Source of the DNA: Cordylochernes scorpioides
Taxonomy: Eukaryota > Arthropoda > Arachnida > Pseudoscorpiones > Chernetidae
Length of the DNA: 64,000 nucleotides
Direction of reading: 5' to 3'
NCBI GenBank assembly: GCA_030710605.1
Contig: CP092863.1
Coordinates: forward strand, 117,349,072-117,413,071
The notes under the pieces were generated by a model. It was given only the letters and a program-made list of their open reading frames with translations. It was not told the DNA's origin and ran no database searches. The position numbers and the translations under genes were made by a program. Shown here in pieces: positions 53,661-63,717 of the stretch. Positions within the stretch are counted from its first letter, which is position 1, and the number at the start of each line of letters is the position of its first letter.

Positions 53661-54069
53661 TGGCCTGGCATTTTTAATCAAGAATTTGTACTATGAGGAC
53701 ATAGCCGTTAATATTTCAAACACATTAGACCTCGAAACCCAAGGTATCAAAGTCTACCTCAATCAAAACAAAGCCATCAACATATACAATATGTATCACC
53801 CTCCAAACAATACATTTATTGACGATGGAACAATGGCTCAATTTCTTACAGACAACACTATTATTTTAGGTGACCTTAATGCCAAACATCATCTATGGGG
53901 ATGTTCTACGCCAAACCCAAGAGGCAAAATACTATCAAACATATTTGACGACAATGCCTTCATGTGCTTAAATGATGGGAATCCTACCCATCATTCCTAC
54001 AGCTATAATACTGCACAAGCCCTTGATATAAGTTTTTACTATCCTGACATTTTCCACAAATGCAAATAG
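53661..54069 (+). pseudogene. LINE-B: apurinic-like endonuclease domain, 5'-truncated
   Basis: The plus strand reads GLAFLIKNLYYEDIAVNIS, INIYNMYHPPNN, ILGDLNAKHHLWG and LNDGNPTHHSY with LDISFYYPD. These are the GDxNAxHxxWG, T-x-S and D-I-S motifs of the endonuclease of jockey-clade LINEs. The domain lacks its first strands. The preceding codons in the same frame are the complement of LINE-A RNase H, so a head-to-head junction lies near 53,660. Confidence 0.85.
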
Positions 54070-54355
54070 CAAATATTAAAAGGTTTTGAAAGTGATCATT
54101 TGCCTAATTTGATAGAAATTAGCACCAAGACCAAAACTAGCTCAATTAAGAAAAATTATGGAACTTCAAAAATGCTAATATGATATCTTTCGAAAACACC
54201 ATTATTAAAGCAGCCAAAGTTTCAATACCAAGAGGTTATATTAAGAAATGGATTCCAAATTATACACACCAGGCAAAAAATATTCAAACACTTATAACTA
54301 AAAGAAATGAACTACAAAAAAGTGCACCCAAAACCAAACAAATTGTAGAACTGAA

Positions 54356-55105
54356 ATGAACATTGTGATTGCAAAAATAAAAAGATTATACGTAAATGTG
54401 AAAAGGGAAAAATGGAAACAAACTTGTGAAAACCTGAACCCAAGAAACCCAAATACAAAACTTTGGAATTTGGCAAAACAAATTGACAGAGTCCAGCCAC
54501 AAACTGAAAACACAAATATGATTGAGAATACAGATGGTACACCAGCAACTAATGACAAAATTGCTGCCAATCTTTTAGGTAATTCATATCAAATGAGTAG
54601 TAAATTCAAGGTTGAAAAAAGGCCCGAAAGATTATTCATGACTGTAAAAATGTCACCAGCACTCATAATATTTTCCATGAAAAAAATCAATATGAAAGTG
54701 CTAGCTTATGCATTAGAAAACACTGACCTAAACAAGACTCCTGGGCCAGATGGAATCCATGGCCGAATAATATCAAACTTGGGCAAAATTGGCAAAGAAA
54801 GACTTCTTAATATTTTCAATAACTCCTGGAAAACTGGAAAATTGCCTCAAGACTGTAAAAATGCAACAATAATTCCCATTAAAAAACTTGACAAATCTGC
54901 TGATGACCCAAAAAACTACCGACCTATCTCCCTCACAAATATTTGCTGCAAATTAATGGAAAAAATTATACTCAGACGACTCACCTACCACCCCGACACA
55001 AGAAATCTCTTACCAGAAGAACAATATGGATTTAGGAAAGGACATGGGACAATAGTCCAACTCTTATTTTTTCACACAAAAGGTAAAAGTTGCACAAAAC
55101 AAAAA
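54356..55105 (+). pseudogene. LINE-B: reverse transcriptase N-terminal half
   Basis: The plus strand includes NLAKQIDRVQ, then NKTPGPDGIHGRIISNL (RT motif 1), FNNSWKTGKLPQDCKNATII, PIKKLDKSADDPKNYRPISL (motif 2) and YGFRKGHGT. A frameshift at about 55,105 separates this from FLDLTQAFDEVW. The region 54,070-54,355 (linker) has several stops, so the element is dead. Confidence 0.85.
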
Positions 55106-55750
55106 GCCAACTAACCACACCATAGCTGCTTTTTAGACCTTACACAAGCTTTTGATGAGGTATGGAAAAACAAGTTAATTACAAAATTATACAAACATTT
55201 CAAAATTGATGGAAAAGCTATCACTTGGATAAATGATTCCCTTAAAAATATATACATCAGGGTAAAATATAATGGCACTCTATCTAAAACATTCAAATTG
55301 TACCAAGGATTACCACAAGGATCAGTCCTTAGCCCAACTCTCTTCACCCTATTTATTGCAGGCATAGAAGACAAATTTTCACATAAAACCAATATTGGAC
55401 TTTTCGCTGATGACATTATTCTATGGAGCAGCAACACTAACTGGAAAAAAGCTGAAAGAGATTTGAACAAGACTATTCTCCACCTAGAAAAATTTGCTAA
55501 TAAACATAAATTAGAATTTAACCCTCAAAAATCTGAAACCTGTCTTTTTACTACCGATAAGAAACTATACAAAATAAGACCAAATATTATTCTGAAAGAA
55601 CAACAATTGCAATATAATAAACATCCTAAATATCTCGGCTACACCCTGGATCCAGAAATTAACTCCAGTAAACATATTGAAGGAGTTGTTAGAAAAGGAA
55701 GAGACCGACTAAAAATCTTGAAATATATTTCAGGAAGAGTGGAGAGCTGA
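55106..55750 (+). pseudogene. LINE-B: reverse transcriptase catalytic half
   Basis: FLDLTQAFDEVWKNKL (first catalytic Asp), GLPQGSVLSPTLFTLF, and LFADDIILWSS (the FADD form of YxDD) are in one open frame, followed by FNPQKSETCLF and YLGYTLDPEI. All RT fingers/palm motifs are present, so it could have been active before the frameshifts. Confidence 0.87.
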
Positions 55751-55784
55751 AGCAACAACACTAAAATTAACTTACACATCTCTA

Positions 55785-56180
55785 ATGAGACCTATCTTGG
55801 AATATGGATATCAAATCTATGGTACAGCATCTGAAACAAATCTAAAAACACTGAGAAGGATACAACTAAATGCACCTAGAATTATTACAGGTCTTCGAAA
55901 TACCTGCCCTAATAATATTGTACTTTGCGAGGCAGACATTATGCCCTTAAAGGATAGAATAAGCTACAATCTGCCAAAATATATAAACAAAATCAAGAGT
56001 TATGAAAATAAACGCAGAACTTTCAATTACATACTTATTTGGGAACCCAATATAAGACTCAAAAAAGAAGGCCCTCTCCACCTGGCCAAAAGAAATGGAT
56101 TTTTAAAATATAAAGTGGAAAAATATTATTTAGTTGAAAAAATATCTACATGCGAACCACTAACAAAATGTTATTTTTAA
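55785..56180 (+). pseudogene. LINE-B: RT thumb/connection region
   Basis: MRPILEYGYQIYGTAS and LNAPRIITGLRNTCPNNIV are the RP-L-YG-Q-WG and ARIITG-R-TP motifs after the palm in jockey-type RTs. Separated from the palm frame by a shift at 55,750. Confidence 0.8.
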
Positions 56181-56269
56181 TGCCACTTTAAACGAACCCA
56201 CCAACAAACAATACCAAAATTCAGAATACTTAAAACAATTATCATTAGAAATAATTAATAAAATTCCTA

Positions 56270-56750
56270 AAAATGCAATAACCATCTATACCGATGGTAG
56301 CAGAGACGAGTTGGGACACACTGGCAGTGGCTCTCTCATTAAAACCACAAATGGCAATGAGAAAATGAACAGAAGAAACCCAGATTTTTGCTCAATCTTC
56401 AGATCAGAACTTATAGCCATCTATGAAGTCTTTAAAATCCATCAGAAATACTAAACATCACGATATATGGATTCTTACTCATAGTAGAAGTGCCATACAA
56501 CACTTGAGTCACACAGGGGAACTTAGAGACAAAGTAAGCAGGAACATAATTGGTTATCTCCAAAAACTCTCAATACCTCAAAAATTCACCTTCAATGGAT
56601 ACCCTTTCATGTTAGCATTGAAGGCAATGAAGCTGCTGATGCGCTAGCGAAAAAAGGCACAAAATAACCCTTGCTACAGAAAAATAAACTTACTTTTGAA
56701 GAAATAGAAACAGTAGCCAAAATAAACAAGAACTGGAGGATCCCACCTAA
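56270..56750 (+). pseudogene. LINE-B: RNase H domain, frameshifted
   Basis: ITIYTDGSRDELGHTGSGSL and FRSELIAIYEVFK lie in one frame to 56,451; IWILTHSRSAIQHLSHTGEL in a second; and VSIEGNEAADALAKKG in a third (about 56,608-56,660). The catalytic Asp in the third motif is His here (LTHSRS). LTFEEIETVAKINKNW follows, then homology ends near 56,750 where LINE-C 3' sequence starts (tail to tail). Confidence 0.75.
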
Positions 56751-56759
56751 GCAAGTTGG

Positions 56760-57023
56760 TACACCCTAGAAGCAGATGGCCACCCAGACCTTTCAGTCCA
56801 CAAGCCGGCATGCGAAGCATGCCCTTCGCTGCTATTCTGTTCAACTCATAAGCCAAGTAACGGTATCCAAGCTAGTGCTTGGACATTGTACCTGGAAACA
56901 CCACCTCCCAGACAACGTGTCTGGAAGGATTTCTATACCGGTGGCCTTTAATCACAGCAAAATAGGAAACTATCTACTGTGTCCAGCAGGGACCGCGGGG
57001 AGGCAGCCCCCGGTCGACTCTGT
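56760..57023 (-). mobile_element. LINE-C 3' UTR (probable)
   Basis: The minus strand continues from the stop of the LINE-C RNase H frame. GC-rich relative to LINE-B, without recognised motifs. The exact 3' end is not visible. Confidence 0.45.
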
Positions 57024-57827
57024 TCACTCACAGCTGAGGAAAAGCTCAGCTGCCACGTCGTGGGCTTTCTCAAGAAGCTTGCTGTGATTTCTCAGCAACT
57101 TACTCTCGATCGCGCCCCTCGCCCTCCTTCTCTCTTCCTGCACACCCACTACCCTTGGACAATCCAAGACGTAGTGGCGTGCATTCACATCCCTTTCTCC
57201 ATAGACGCAATTAGGGTTTCTCTTAATTTTAAATCTGTGGAGACTTGGGGAAGAGCCCATGTCCCGAACTACCCTAATGAGTTTGTGGGACATTACCTTA
57301 CAGAGGTACTTGGGTGTTGTTACCCCATTGAATACCTCTCTCCCCTTCACACTGTTCCTCCATCTGTCCAACCATAAGTCCTGGACGTGACCCCTGATCC
57401 TCCTATAAACTTCTTTCTTGGTCACTGGGGTCCTCAGTGATCTACCTCTAAAGCATCCTGCCTTAGCGATCCTGTCTGCGAACTCATTACCTTCGATGAG
57501 GCTGTGTCTCCTAAACCAAGGGAGCTCCGGAGCCCGCGTCATCATCTCCAGCTCCTGGATTATTTGATGCGCGAGTTGCCCTTTCTCCAGATTGATAACG
57601 ACGAGGGCCGACATACAATCTGAATAGAGGCGGTCCGGGCTGAAGTTCTTCTCGGCTGAAAAGACCAATTCGTCCACTCTGAGTGCTAAACCTTCTTGGA
57701 AGATCAGCTCTCCATTAGTGTATATCACTACCCCAGCTCCAGTATTGGTTCCAGACTTACTACCATCAGTGAAAACCTCCGTGCCAATCCCTGTCGGCCC
57801 TCTAGGACTCCAATTCCACTTTGGCAA
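57024..57827 (-). pseudogene. LINE-C: RNase H domain and C-terminus
   Basis: The minus strand encodes TEVFTDGSKSGTNTGAGVVI (catalytic Asp), LVFSAEK, LYSDCMSALVVI, RRHSLIEGNEFADRIAKAG, then GRSLRTPVTKKEVYRRI, LDRWRNS and the zinc-knuckle CVYGERDVNARHYVLDCPRV. The R1-clade layout of RNase H followed by a CX-HX-C-type end fits (family knowledge). In frame throughout but separated from the RT by shifts at 57,830-58,080. Confidence 0.83.
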
Positions 57828-57875
57828 CCACTGCGGAGGCTTCCTTGTGTCCCTCTTCGATTCCAGGGCCCCCGC

Positions 57876-58079
57876 TTAAAGTCCCAGGGCATCTTCCCTT
57901 TTCTCCCAGATCTTCTGTCTGATGGTCTCCTCCTCTAGTTTCAATCCCAGGGGAATAAGCCCAGCGAGGACCAAAAAGGCCTCACTGCTGGTAGTGCGAT
58001 ATCCCCCTGTGATTCTGAGTGCCGCTGTCCTCTGCACTCTCTCTAGAGTTGTTGCCACCTTCTGATCCCTGTTTCGGCG
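57876..58079 (-). pseudogene. LINE-C: RT connection region
   Basis: The minus strand encodes TLERVQRTAALRITGGYRTT, SSEAFLVLAGLIPLGLKLEE. This is the RVQR-A-RI-GGYRT-S-EA---L-G--PL motif between RT thumb and RNase H of R1-like LINEs. Stops on both sides mark decay. Confidence 0.83.
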
Positions 58080-59317
58080 CTACCAAGCCCCGGAAGCATA
58101 TAGCAAGATTGGCTCGACACAGGAGAGGCAGAGGTTCCTAAAAATAGTACCCTCCTTCTCCCCCCCCTGTTGAGGGCCAACCAGGACAGGCCTGCACAAC
58201 GCCTCCCTGCCTCTCGCCACCATCTCCTCCGCCTGGTATTGCCAACCCATCTTGTCATCAATGACCACCCCCAGGATGGTCATCCTATTGACCAACGCTA
58301 CCCTCCGTCCTTCCTTCCGGATAGCCGGCTTGTGTTCCCATTTGATCCCTTTCCTTTTAGTTCTTATGTCCCTAGGCTTAAAGCTGAGGGCTTTAGTTTT
58401 GGAGACATTGAACTTAAGGCCAGAGTCATGGGCCCAGATCGAGAAAATTTGGAGAGAAGTTTCAACACACTTCTCAGCCTTTGCTCTCGAAGCAGTCTCA
58501 ATGATGAGGAACTGGTCGTCAGCATAGAGAACCAGCCTGTCTCCCTCATGGAGCTCCTCCTGGAAAACGGTGTTTACCAGGATATTCCACAGAATAGGTC
58601 CGCAGCAAGAGCCCTGGGGGCAACCCCTAGCACAGTTTCTTTCCAACTTCCGCCCACCAAAACTGAGGCTAATCCGTCTATCCCTCAGGAAGTCACGAAT
58701 CAAGCTGCACAAATTATCAGGACAACCCATGTCCATCAAATTTCTCATCAACTTGTTCCAGCTCATGGAGTTGAACGCGCCATCAATGTCCACGAAAATA
58801 ACCCAAGCACCCTTATTTAAGCCCATCTCAACCCCCTCTAACACCTCGTTCAGAGCTGTGGTTGTGGACTTCCCTTCCCTAAAACCATGTTGGAAAGAGG
58901 AAAGGAGCTCATTACTCTCTAGCCATTGCTTCAGTCGCTGAGCTAGTAGGCTATCCAGGACCTTACCTAGACACACTAGTAAAGAAAGCGGACGATAATC
59001 ATTAGGAGAATTACCCTTTCTACCAGACTTTTCGAGAAGCACTACTCGGGCAACCTTCCGTGCCTCAGGAAATGTACCAGTGTCCAGGCACTTATTGAAT
59101 AACCTGGAAAGAAGCGATGAGTGCATCCTTACCAGGGCTTTCACGACCGTGTTATCGATCCCTTCGGGACCAGAAGATTTCCTTTTCCCGAACTTGAAAG
59201 CCGTCAGTTTCACCTCATTCTCAGAAAAGGGCGGATCCACCAAACCACAAGTGGTCAGAGAGATCTCGTCCTCTGGTTCCTCGTTTTCGAAGTGCCGATC
59301 CAAGTTGTTTTTATTTT
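58080..59317 (-). pseudogene. LINE-C: reverse transcriptase, nearly complete
   Basis: The minus strand encodes a 407-codon RT: KFGKRKSSGPEGIDNTVVKA, VVLLEKSGRKGNSPNDYRPL, FQHGFREGKSTTTALNEVL, VIFVDIDGAFNSMSWNKL (first Asp, DIDGAFN), ARGCPQGSCCGPILWNIL and LVLYADDQFLIIETAS (YADD). R1-clade features include the GCPQGS-xGPxLWN block. The endonuclease is absent: the element is 5'-truncated at about 59,317, directly against LINE-D coding sequence. It is the best preserved RT here but lacks a linked C-terminus in frame. Confidence 0.88.
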
Positions 59318-59630
59318 GTCTTCTGCTTTCGAGCGAGTAGGTCTAGAACACATTCTCTCTGAATTTTCTCATTGTTGGTGGATGAAACAGCACCAGTGAT
59401 TATTTTGGCCGCTTTTGCTTTAACACTGTCTAGTCTTACTTTTAGTGATGAGCTTGAGGGAGCCCAGACCGGTGTTGCATATTCCATTATCGGTCTTATT
59501 AAGGTGGTATATGTTGTTCTGAGAATTCTGGGTTTTGCTCTCCAATTTGTTCCACATAGCCTTCTCAGAATGTTTAGTTTTCTGATAGCTCTATTTGAGG
59601 TGCTAATTATGTGCTATGAAAATTAAAATT
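59318..59630 (-). pseudogene. LINE-D: RT thumb/connection region
   Basis: Reading the minus strand: RLCGTNWRAKPRILRTTYTT, LIRPIMEYATPVWAPSSSSL, AAKIITGAVSSTNNEKIQRE, LDLLARKQKTK. This is the continuation of the LINE-D RT at 59,940-60,784, interrupted by the family E insertion. It is cut at ~59,318 by the LINE-C 5' end. Confidence 0.8.
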
Positions 59631-59635
59631 TCTCA

Positions 59636-59930
59636 TAAATAATAATTAAAATAATTTTGTTGACATCTTGTCAATACATACACAGTCTGCACTATTAAAA
59701 AAAGATAATATGCATTATATACACTATGTACAATGAATATGGCGCCTCTGCCAGCGCTGCAGAGTTTGGTGGAGAATCGCCAGTGGGTCTCCAGCGACAC
59801 CACACATTTTGCGATCTACGATGAATACGTAGATCGCGTACTTCGCCGCTTAGGAGATGGTGATGGCGTGGTCCTCGAGACCAACTGGAAAGATCCAAGA
59901 CTGCAGTATCACACCTGGGTATTGTGGATT
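59636..59930 (-). mobile_element. LINE family E insertion (copy 7) inside LINE-D
   Basis: The minus strand reads ILQSWIFPVGLEDHAITISS, AAKYAIYVFIV, DPLAILHQTLQRWQRRHIH in one frame, an aligned but diverged form of the 52.1-kb signature. It ends in the tail TGACAAGATGTCAACAAAAT. LINE-D reading resumes on both sides, so family E inserted into LINE-D. Confidence 0.75.
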
Positions 59931-59934
59931 TCTA

Positions 59935-60784
59935 ATATTATCAATTATTTGTTTGTTTATGCTTATTTTGTGGTTATATTTATGCCTTTTTCCCTGGGAG
60001 TGGAGAAGACGCATAGGTTTGGTTTTATTGGGTTTATGGTCATTTGGAGTTCCATTGTCCACTTCTCCAGTCCTCTCATTGATGTCTTCAGTATCTTTTA
60101 CGATTTTTCTATACTGCTACTTGTGCGCCATATGGCTTTATCATCTGCATAACAGGCAACCTTTGTGTCTTCAGTGAGGTAAGGATGGATGTCGTTAATA
60201 TATAGCAGATAGAGTAGAGGACCGAGCACAGATCCCTGAGGTACACCAACCCATGTTCTTCCTTCCTTGGAAAATTCTCCATTGACCCGAACCTTTAACC
60301 TTCTTCCCCTTAAGAAGTCTGCAATCCAGATTAAGGTTTTTCCTCTTACACCGATGTTGTGCAGCTTTTCACGTAATTTCTCCCTCCACACTCGATCAAA
60401 AGCTGAGGTCATATCAAGGAATATAGCCGTGGTCTTCTTTGGCGGTTTTTCCCGGAAAGAATATATTATTGATTGACAGAAGTAGAACAGTTGATCAGTT
60501 GTACAGTGCTGGGATCTATAGGCCGTTTGGTAGAGGTTTATTTTATTATTTTTTGTGAGCCAGACTATGAGCCTAGAGTGGATAATTCGTTCTGGTATTT
60601 TACAAAGTAGGCTGGCGAGAGCAATTGGCCGATAGTTCTTGTATTCCTTGGCATCTTTGTTTGGCTTCAGTATTGGCACTATAATTGATATCTTCCAATT
60701 CTTTGGTAGTTTACCAGTTTGCCATGAAATGTTCAGTATTCGTAGGAGATGATTATTAGCTTTGACTTCAAAGTGTTTAATCAT
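59935..60784 (-). pseudogene. LINE-D: reverse transcriptase core
   Basis: The minus strand encodes LNISWQTGKLPKNWKISIIV, PILKPNKDAKEYKNYRPIAL, YQTAYRSQHCTTDQLF, TAIFLDMTSAFDRVWREKL (first Asp), VGVPQGSVLGPLLYLLYIND and KVACYADDKAIWRTSSS (YADD). After a stop it continues INPIKPNLCVFSTPREKG. A jockey-type RT, distinct in sequence from LINE-B and LINE-C. N-terminal RT motifs upstream of 60,784 are decayed. Confidence 0.85.
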
Positions 60785-61483
60785 TTGACCAAAGATTAGA
60801 TTATCTCTTGGTGACCTCTTGGATTTTTTTATTGATGAGTTTAGCTCATTCAGTGTGAAGTCTCTCGAGAAAATATCTTGTTCATGGAAGTTTCGTACTT
60901 GTGTTTAACTAACTGGTTTATATTATTTTTAGAGTCCTGTCTTCATTCGTATAGTTGAGAATGGAAGTGCTTGAAAGATATTCAGCAATTATGTCAGCCA
61001 TCTGTTTGTTCTCGTTCTCGCTGTTCTATTCATATCGGTTAGAGTATTGGAGGATTGGTGTTGGTTTTGATTGTTCTCTAACACTCTAATTATATTCCAA
61101 TGTTGGCTGTCCTTTCTTTGATCCATTTTTTTCGCAGAATTCTGCCATTTTTCTTGTTTGAATATCCAAATTTCTTGTTATATTTTGTGAATATTTTCAA
61201 TGAGTTCCTTTCTGTTTTATTTGTTTCAAGAAGTTCATTGATATTGTCTCTCTCTCTGAAATCATTGCCTCGATGTTGTGGTCCTTCCAGTAAGGTATCC
61301 ACAGGTCTTTACGTCTACCTCTAGTTATCGATGCTCTTTTGCAGCTTTTTAAATGTTCGAAGAGAATTTTTCCAAGCTTTTGTCAAGCGTTCTGTAATTC
61401 AATTTTTCGTTGCACAGTTGTTCAAGCTTTTCAGTGAATTTTTTTCAAGTCGGCTTTCCTATAAAGTTCCATGTTCTTATATT
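60785..61483 (-). pseudogene. LINE-D: decayed linker between endonuclease and RT
   Basis: Expected linker region on the minus strand. The frame at 61,090-61,302 contains RENSAKKWIKERTANIG-like basic sequence compatible with it, but stops are frequent and I see no certain motif. Confidence 0.5.
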
Positions 61484-61790
61484 CTAATGGACATTCTCAA
61501 TTTTGAAGTTTAGGGTTGTTAAAATTGGTCTGTGGTCACTGATTGCACCTCTCAGGATTTTCCATTGTGTTGTGGGTGCGATGTTGTAATTTATCGCTGT
61601 GATGTCTATTGCGGATTCTGTGCCTGTGGACTTAGATAAATAGGTGTTCTCTCCGTTATTTAACGGTGTAAGTTCGAGGTCGGTTAGCATGTCCTCAACC
61701 TACTGACTTTTGTTATCCTGGACAGGTGATCCCCGAATTGAACTTTTGGCGTTAAATTCGCCGAAGTATGATTGTGATATCCGAAGACGC
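61484..61790 (-). pseudogene. LINE-D: endonuclease domain, C-terminal half
   Basis: The minus strand encodes GEFNAKSSIRGSPVQDNKSQ, MLTDLELTPLNNGENTYLSK, AIDITAINYNIAPTTQWKIL and ISDHRPILTTL: the GDFNAK, S-D---T and SDHxPI motifs of the apurinic-like endonuclease. The N-terminal half is absent and the mariner-type transposase remnant begins immediately beyond 61,790. Confidence 0.82.
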
Positions 61791-61794
61791 TTCT

Positions 61795-62542
61795 CTTAAT
61801 GTCTCTATTGTGTGTGCCCATACAAAATGCAAAGATTTCACGAGCTGAAAGTTGGCGATTTTGAGATGCGTCAAGAATACGCTGCATGGGTTTTCCGGCA
61901 AATTGATATTGATGAAAACTGGCTGTCGAATGTTCTGTGGACAGATGATGCTCACTTTTCTCTAAACGGAGAATTTAACATTCAAAACAGCCGCATTTGG
62001 GCAACAGAAAACCCTAGGATTTTCACAGAAATGACACTTTACCAGCCTAGAGTTACAGTTTTGTGTGGGTTCACTTCATTTATTATTGGGTCATTTTTCT
62101 TTGAAAAATCAATAGAAGAACTTTTAAAACCGTTTTTGTTATTGGTGAACGTTTTGAGAAAAGGGTATTCCCATATTGCAGGGTAAAAGCACTAAGCGAA
62201 ATAACATTCATGAAAGATGGAGGACCTTCTCATATCTCCCGAGGTGCCAAACAATTGCTGAAGGATACGTTCAGTGAAAATCGTGTGATAGGTCGCCACT
62301 TTATATACCAGTGGCCTCCAAGATCAACAGTCTTGACGCCTTGCGATTTTTGTTTATGGGGATACATTAAATCGTGTGTTTATCGATGCTGGCCTACCAC
62401 ATTGGCCATGTTGAAGGCTTCTATCAGATGGCACGCTTTATCAATTTAACAGATATGTTATTTAATGCTGTCCATTCTGTCATTTATCGTCTGCAGGCGG
62501 TGATTGAAAATGAAGGGTGCCACATTGAGCAAGGATTGTGAC
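61795..62542 (+). pseudogene. Mariner-type transposase, N-truncated and frameshifted
   Basis: The plus strand encodes PYKMQRFHELKVGDFEMRQE, WLSNVLWTDDAHFSLNGEFN, IQNSRIWATENPRIF (first catalytic Asp in TDDAHF), YQPRVTVLCGFTSFIIG. After a frameshift near 62,190 come MKDGGPSHISRGAKQLL (second Asp), GRHFIYQWPPRSTVLTPCDF and CLWGYIKSCVY (third Asp in CDF, DD34D-type spacing), ending VHSVIYRLQAVIENEGCHIE and a stop at about 62,542. This is the arthropod family with WSDEAHF-LNG---QN-R-W--ENP. The N-terminal DNA-binding domains are missing and Arg/Ser/Thr replace parts of the SPDLTP motif. It is dead but may be the original enzyme of the 394-bp-TIR element. Confidence 0.8.
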
Positions 62543-63322
62543 CTAATACAAGAGAGAAGGCAGTTACCTCATGTGTTGTATAAGCCGCCATGTATTATAT
62601 TATCTATCAATATTTTGCAGCTCTTTGTGTTGGGATATGGGGATAATAAATGCTGTCCTCACATCTTGACTCTTTTTTTTTTGTGAACAGTAATATTTTG
62701 TTTGTCATTTGCTCACATATTATGTCGTGCAAACCAGAGTGTTATAACTTCTCGAATAACACTGGTACACACAATTTTACCCCTTATGTTTAGTTTTTCG
62801 CTTTTCGCTCATTAGAAGAAATACATAGATAATAGATAACATAGAAATACATACATAAGAAATACATGTAGCATAAGGAATATTTTCTGTACACCAATAA
62901 CTTTAGAAATTTTGTGAAAAAAAAAATACAAAATGATTTTACTACCACGTTTTTCAACGCAATAGGTTGATTTAAAATTTATTTTTATTTGAGGGGACAC
63001 ATTTTTAAAATTGTGTACAGTATAATAAACAATGATAACATTTGACAAGCCCATAGGATATTTGGAATAAAGTACGACAAATATATTTTGTCACTCCCCT
63101 CTATATTTCATTTGTTGGATCATGACAAATATCCAGTTAAATAGTCAAGGGTCGCCAATCAGTCAAGAAACTACACATTTCTTATAGCAAGAAATCCTAT
63201 TAATATTGCCATCATAATTTTTGGTACTATATTAACATTTCAAAAATTCGTGTATTGATATCAGCAGTGTTTTTCAAACATTCAATCTATTTCACAAAAC
63301 CTCATATAAAAATAAATATTTC
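62543..63322. other. Interior DNA of the long-TIR element, no gene seen
   Basis: AT-rich with only short frames (up to 80 codons), no motifs. It separates the transposase stop from the right inverted arm. Confidence 0.55.
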
Positions 63323-63715
63323 GCTACATGTTTTAATTTGCATTTACCTATTTTACATATCTCTGATTGTATTTAAAATCGTTAAACAATTCTTCATACT
63401 TTTGGCGAAGTGGTGTTTTATTAATTTGTTATTTGATATTATTAGGGTTCTTTCCTGGTATTCAAAAAGGAAAAATACGTGTCGATCAGTTATATTTTTC
63501 AATTCATCAAACAATTTGGCCGCTGAATCTCTGATTCTGGTAGAGCGCCATCTGGCGAATAAAATTGTAACTAAAATCAATTTCGAATTTTTCATTATTT
63601 GCCATAAAAAATCCCATTGCATCCTGATTACAATGGTGTTTACCGCATTGCTCTAGCGCAAATATTCGCGGAGTTATTAATTTTTAAAGTTGTGCGGGAC
63701 TTTTGGATCACCCTG
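63323..63715 (-). repeat. Right long terminal inverted repeat
   Basis: Inverse of 52,314-52,707. Differences are at GTAATCAGG (versus GTGTTCAGG), AATGAAAAAT (versus AATGTAAAAT), GATGAATT (versus GATAAATT) and one missing C in ATTTTAAATAC. It is followed by TA. Confidence 0.87.
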
Positions 63716-63717
63716 TA

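Larger units (their letters stand above)
52314..63715. mobile_element. Putative 11.4-kb mariner-like element with ~394-bp terminal inverted repeats
   Basis: The window contains CAGGGTGATCCAAAAGTCCC at 52,314 and its inverse ending at 63,715. Both are flanked by TA, the mariner target. The inverted arms are 52,314-52,707 and 63,323-63,715 and match in about 389 of 394 positions (I count four substitutions and one indel). Homology stops at the same point (AAACATGTAGC) in both arms. Between them lie a mariner-type transposase remnant and several LINEs. That the arms belong to one element is inference: two independent one-ended copies in opposite orientation would look similar, though the identical inner breakpoint argues against it. 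Confidence 0.6.

Noticed and set aside
58170-58820. 216-codon plus-strand frame
   Set aside because: Exact antisense of the LINE-C reverse transcriptase palm; no independent motif.
59372-59626. 84-codon plus-strand hydrophobic frame
   Set aside because: Its complement gives the LINE-D RT thumb motifs (LIRPIMEYATPVWAPSS), so the minus strand is the coding one.
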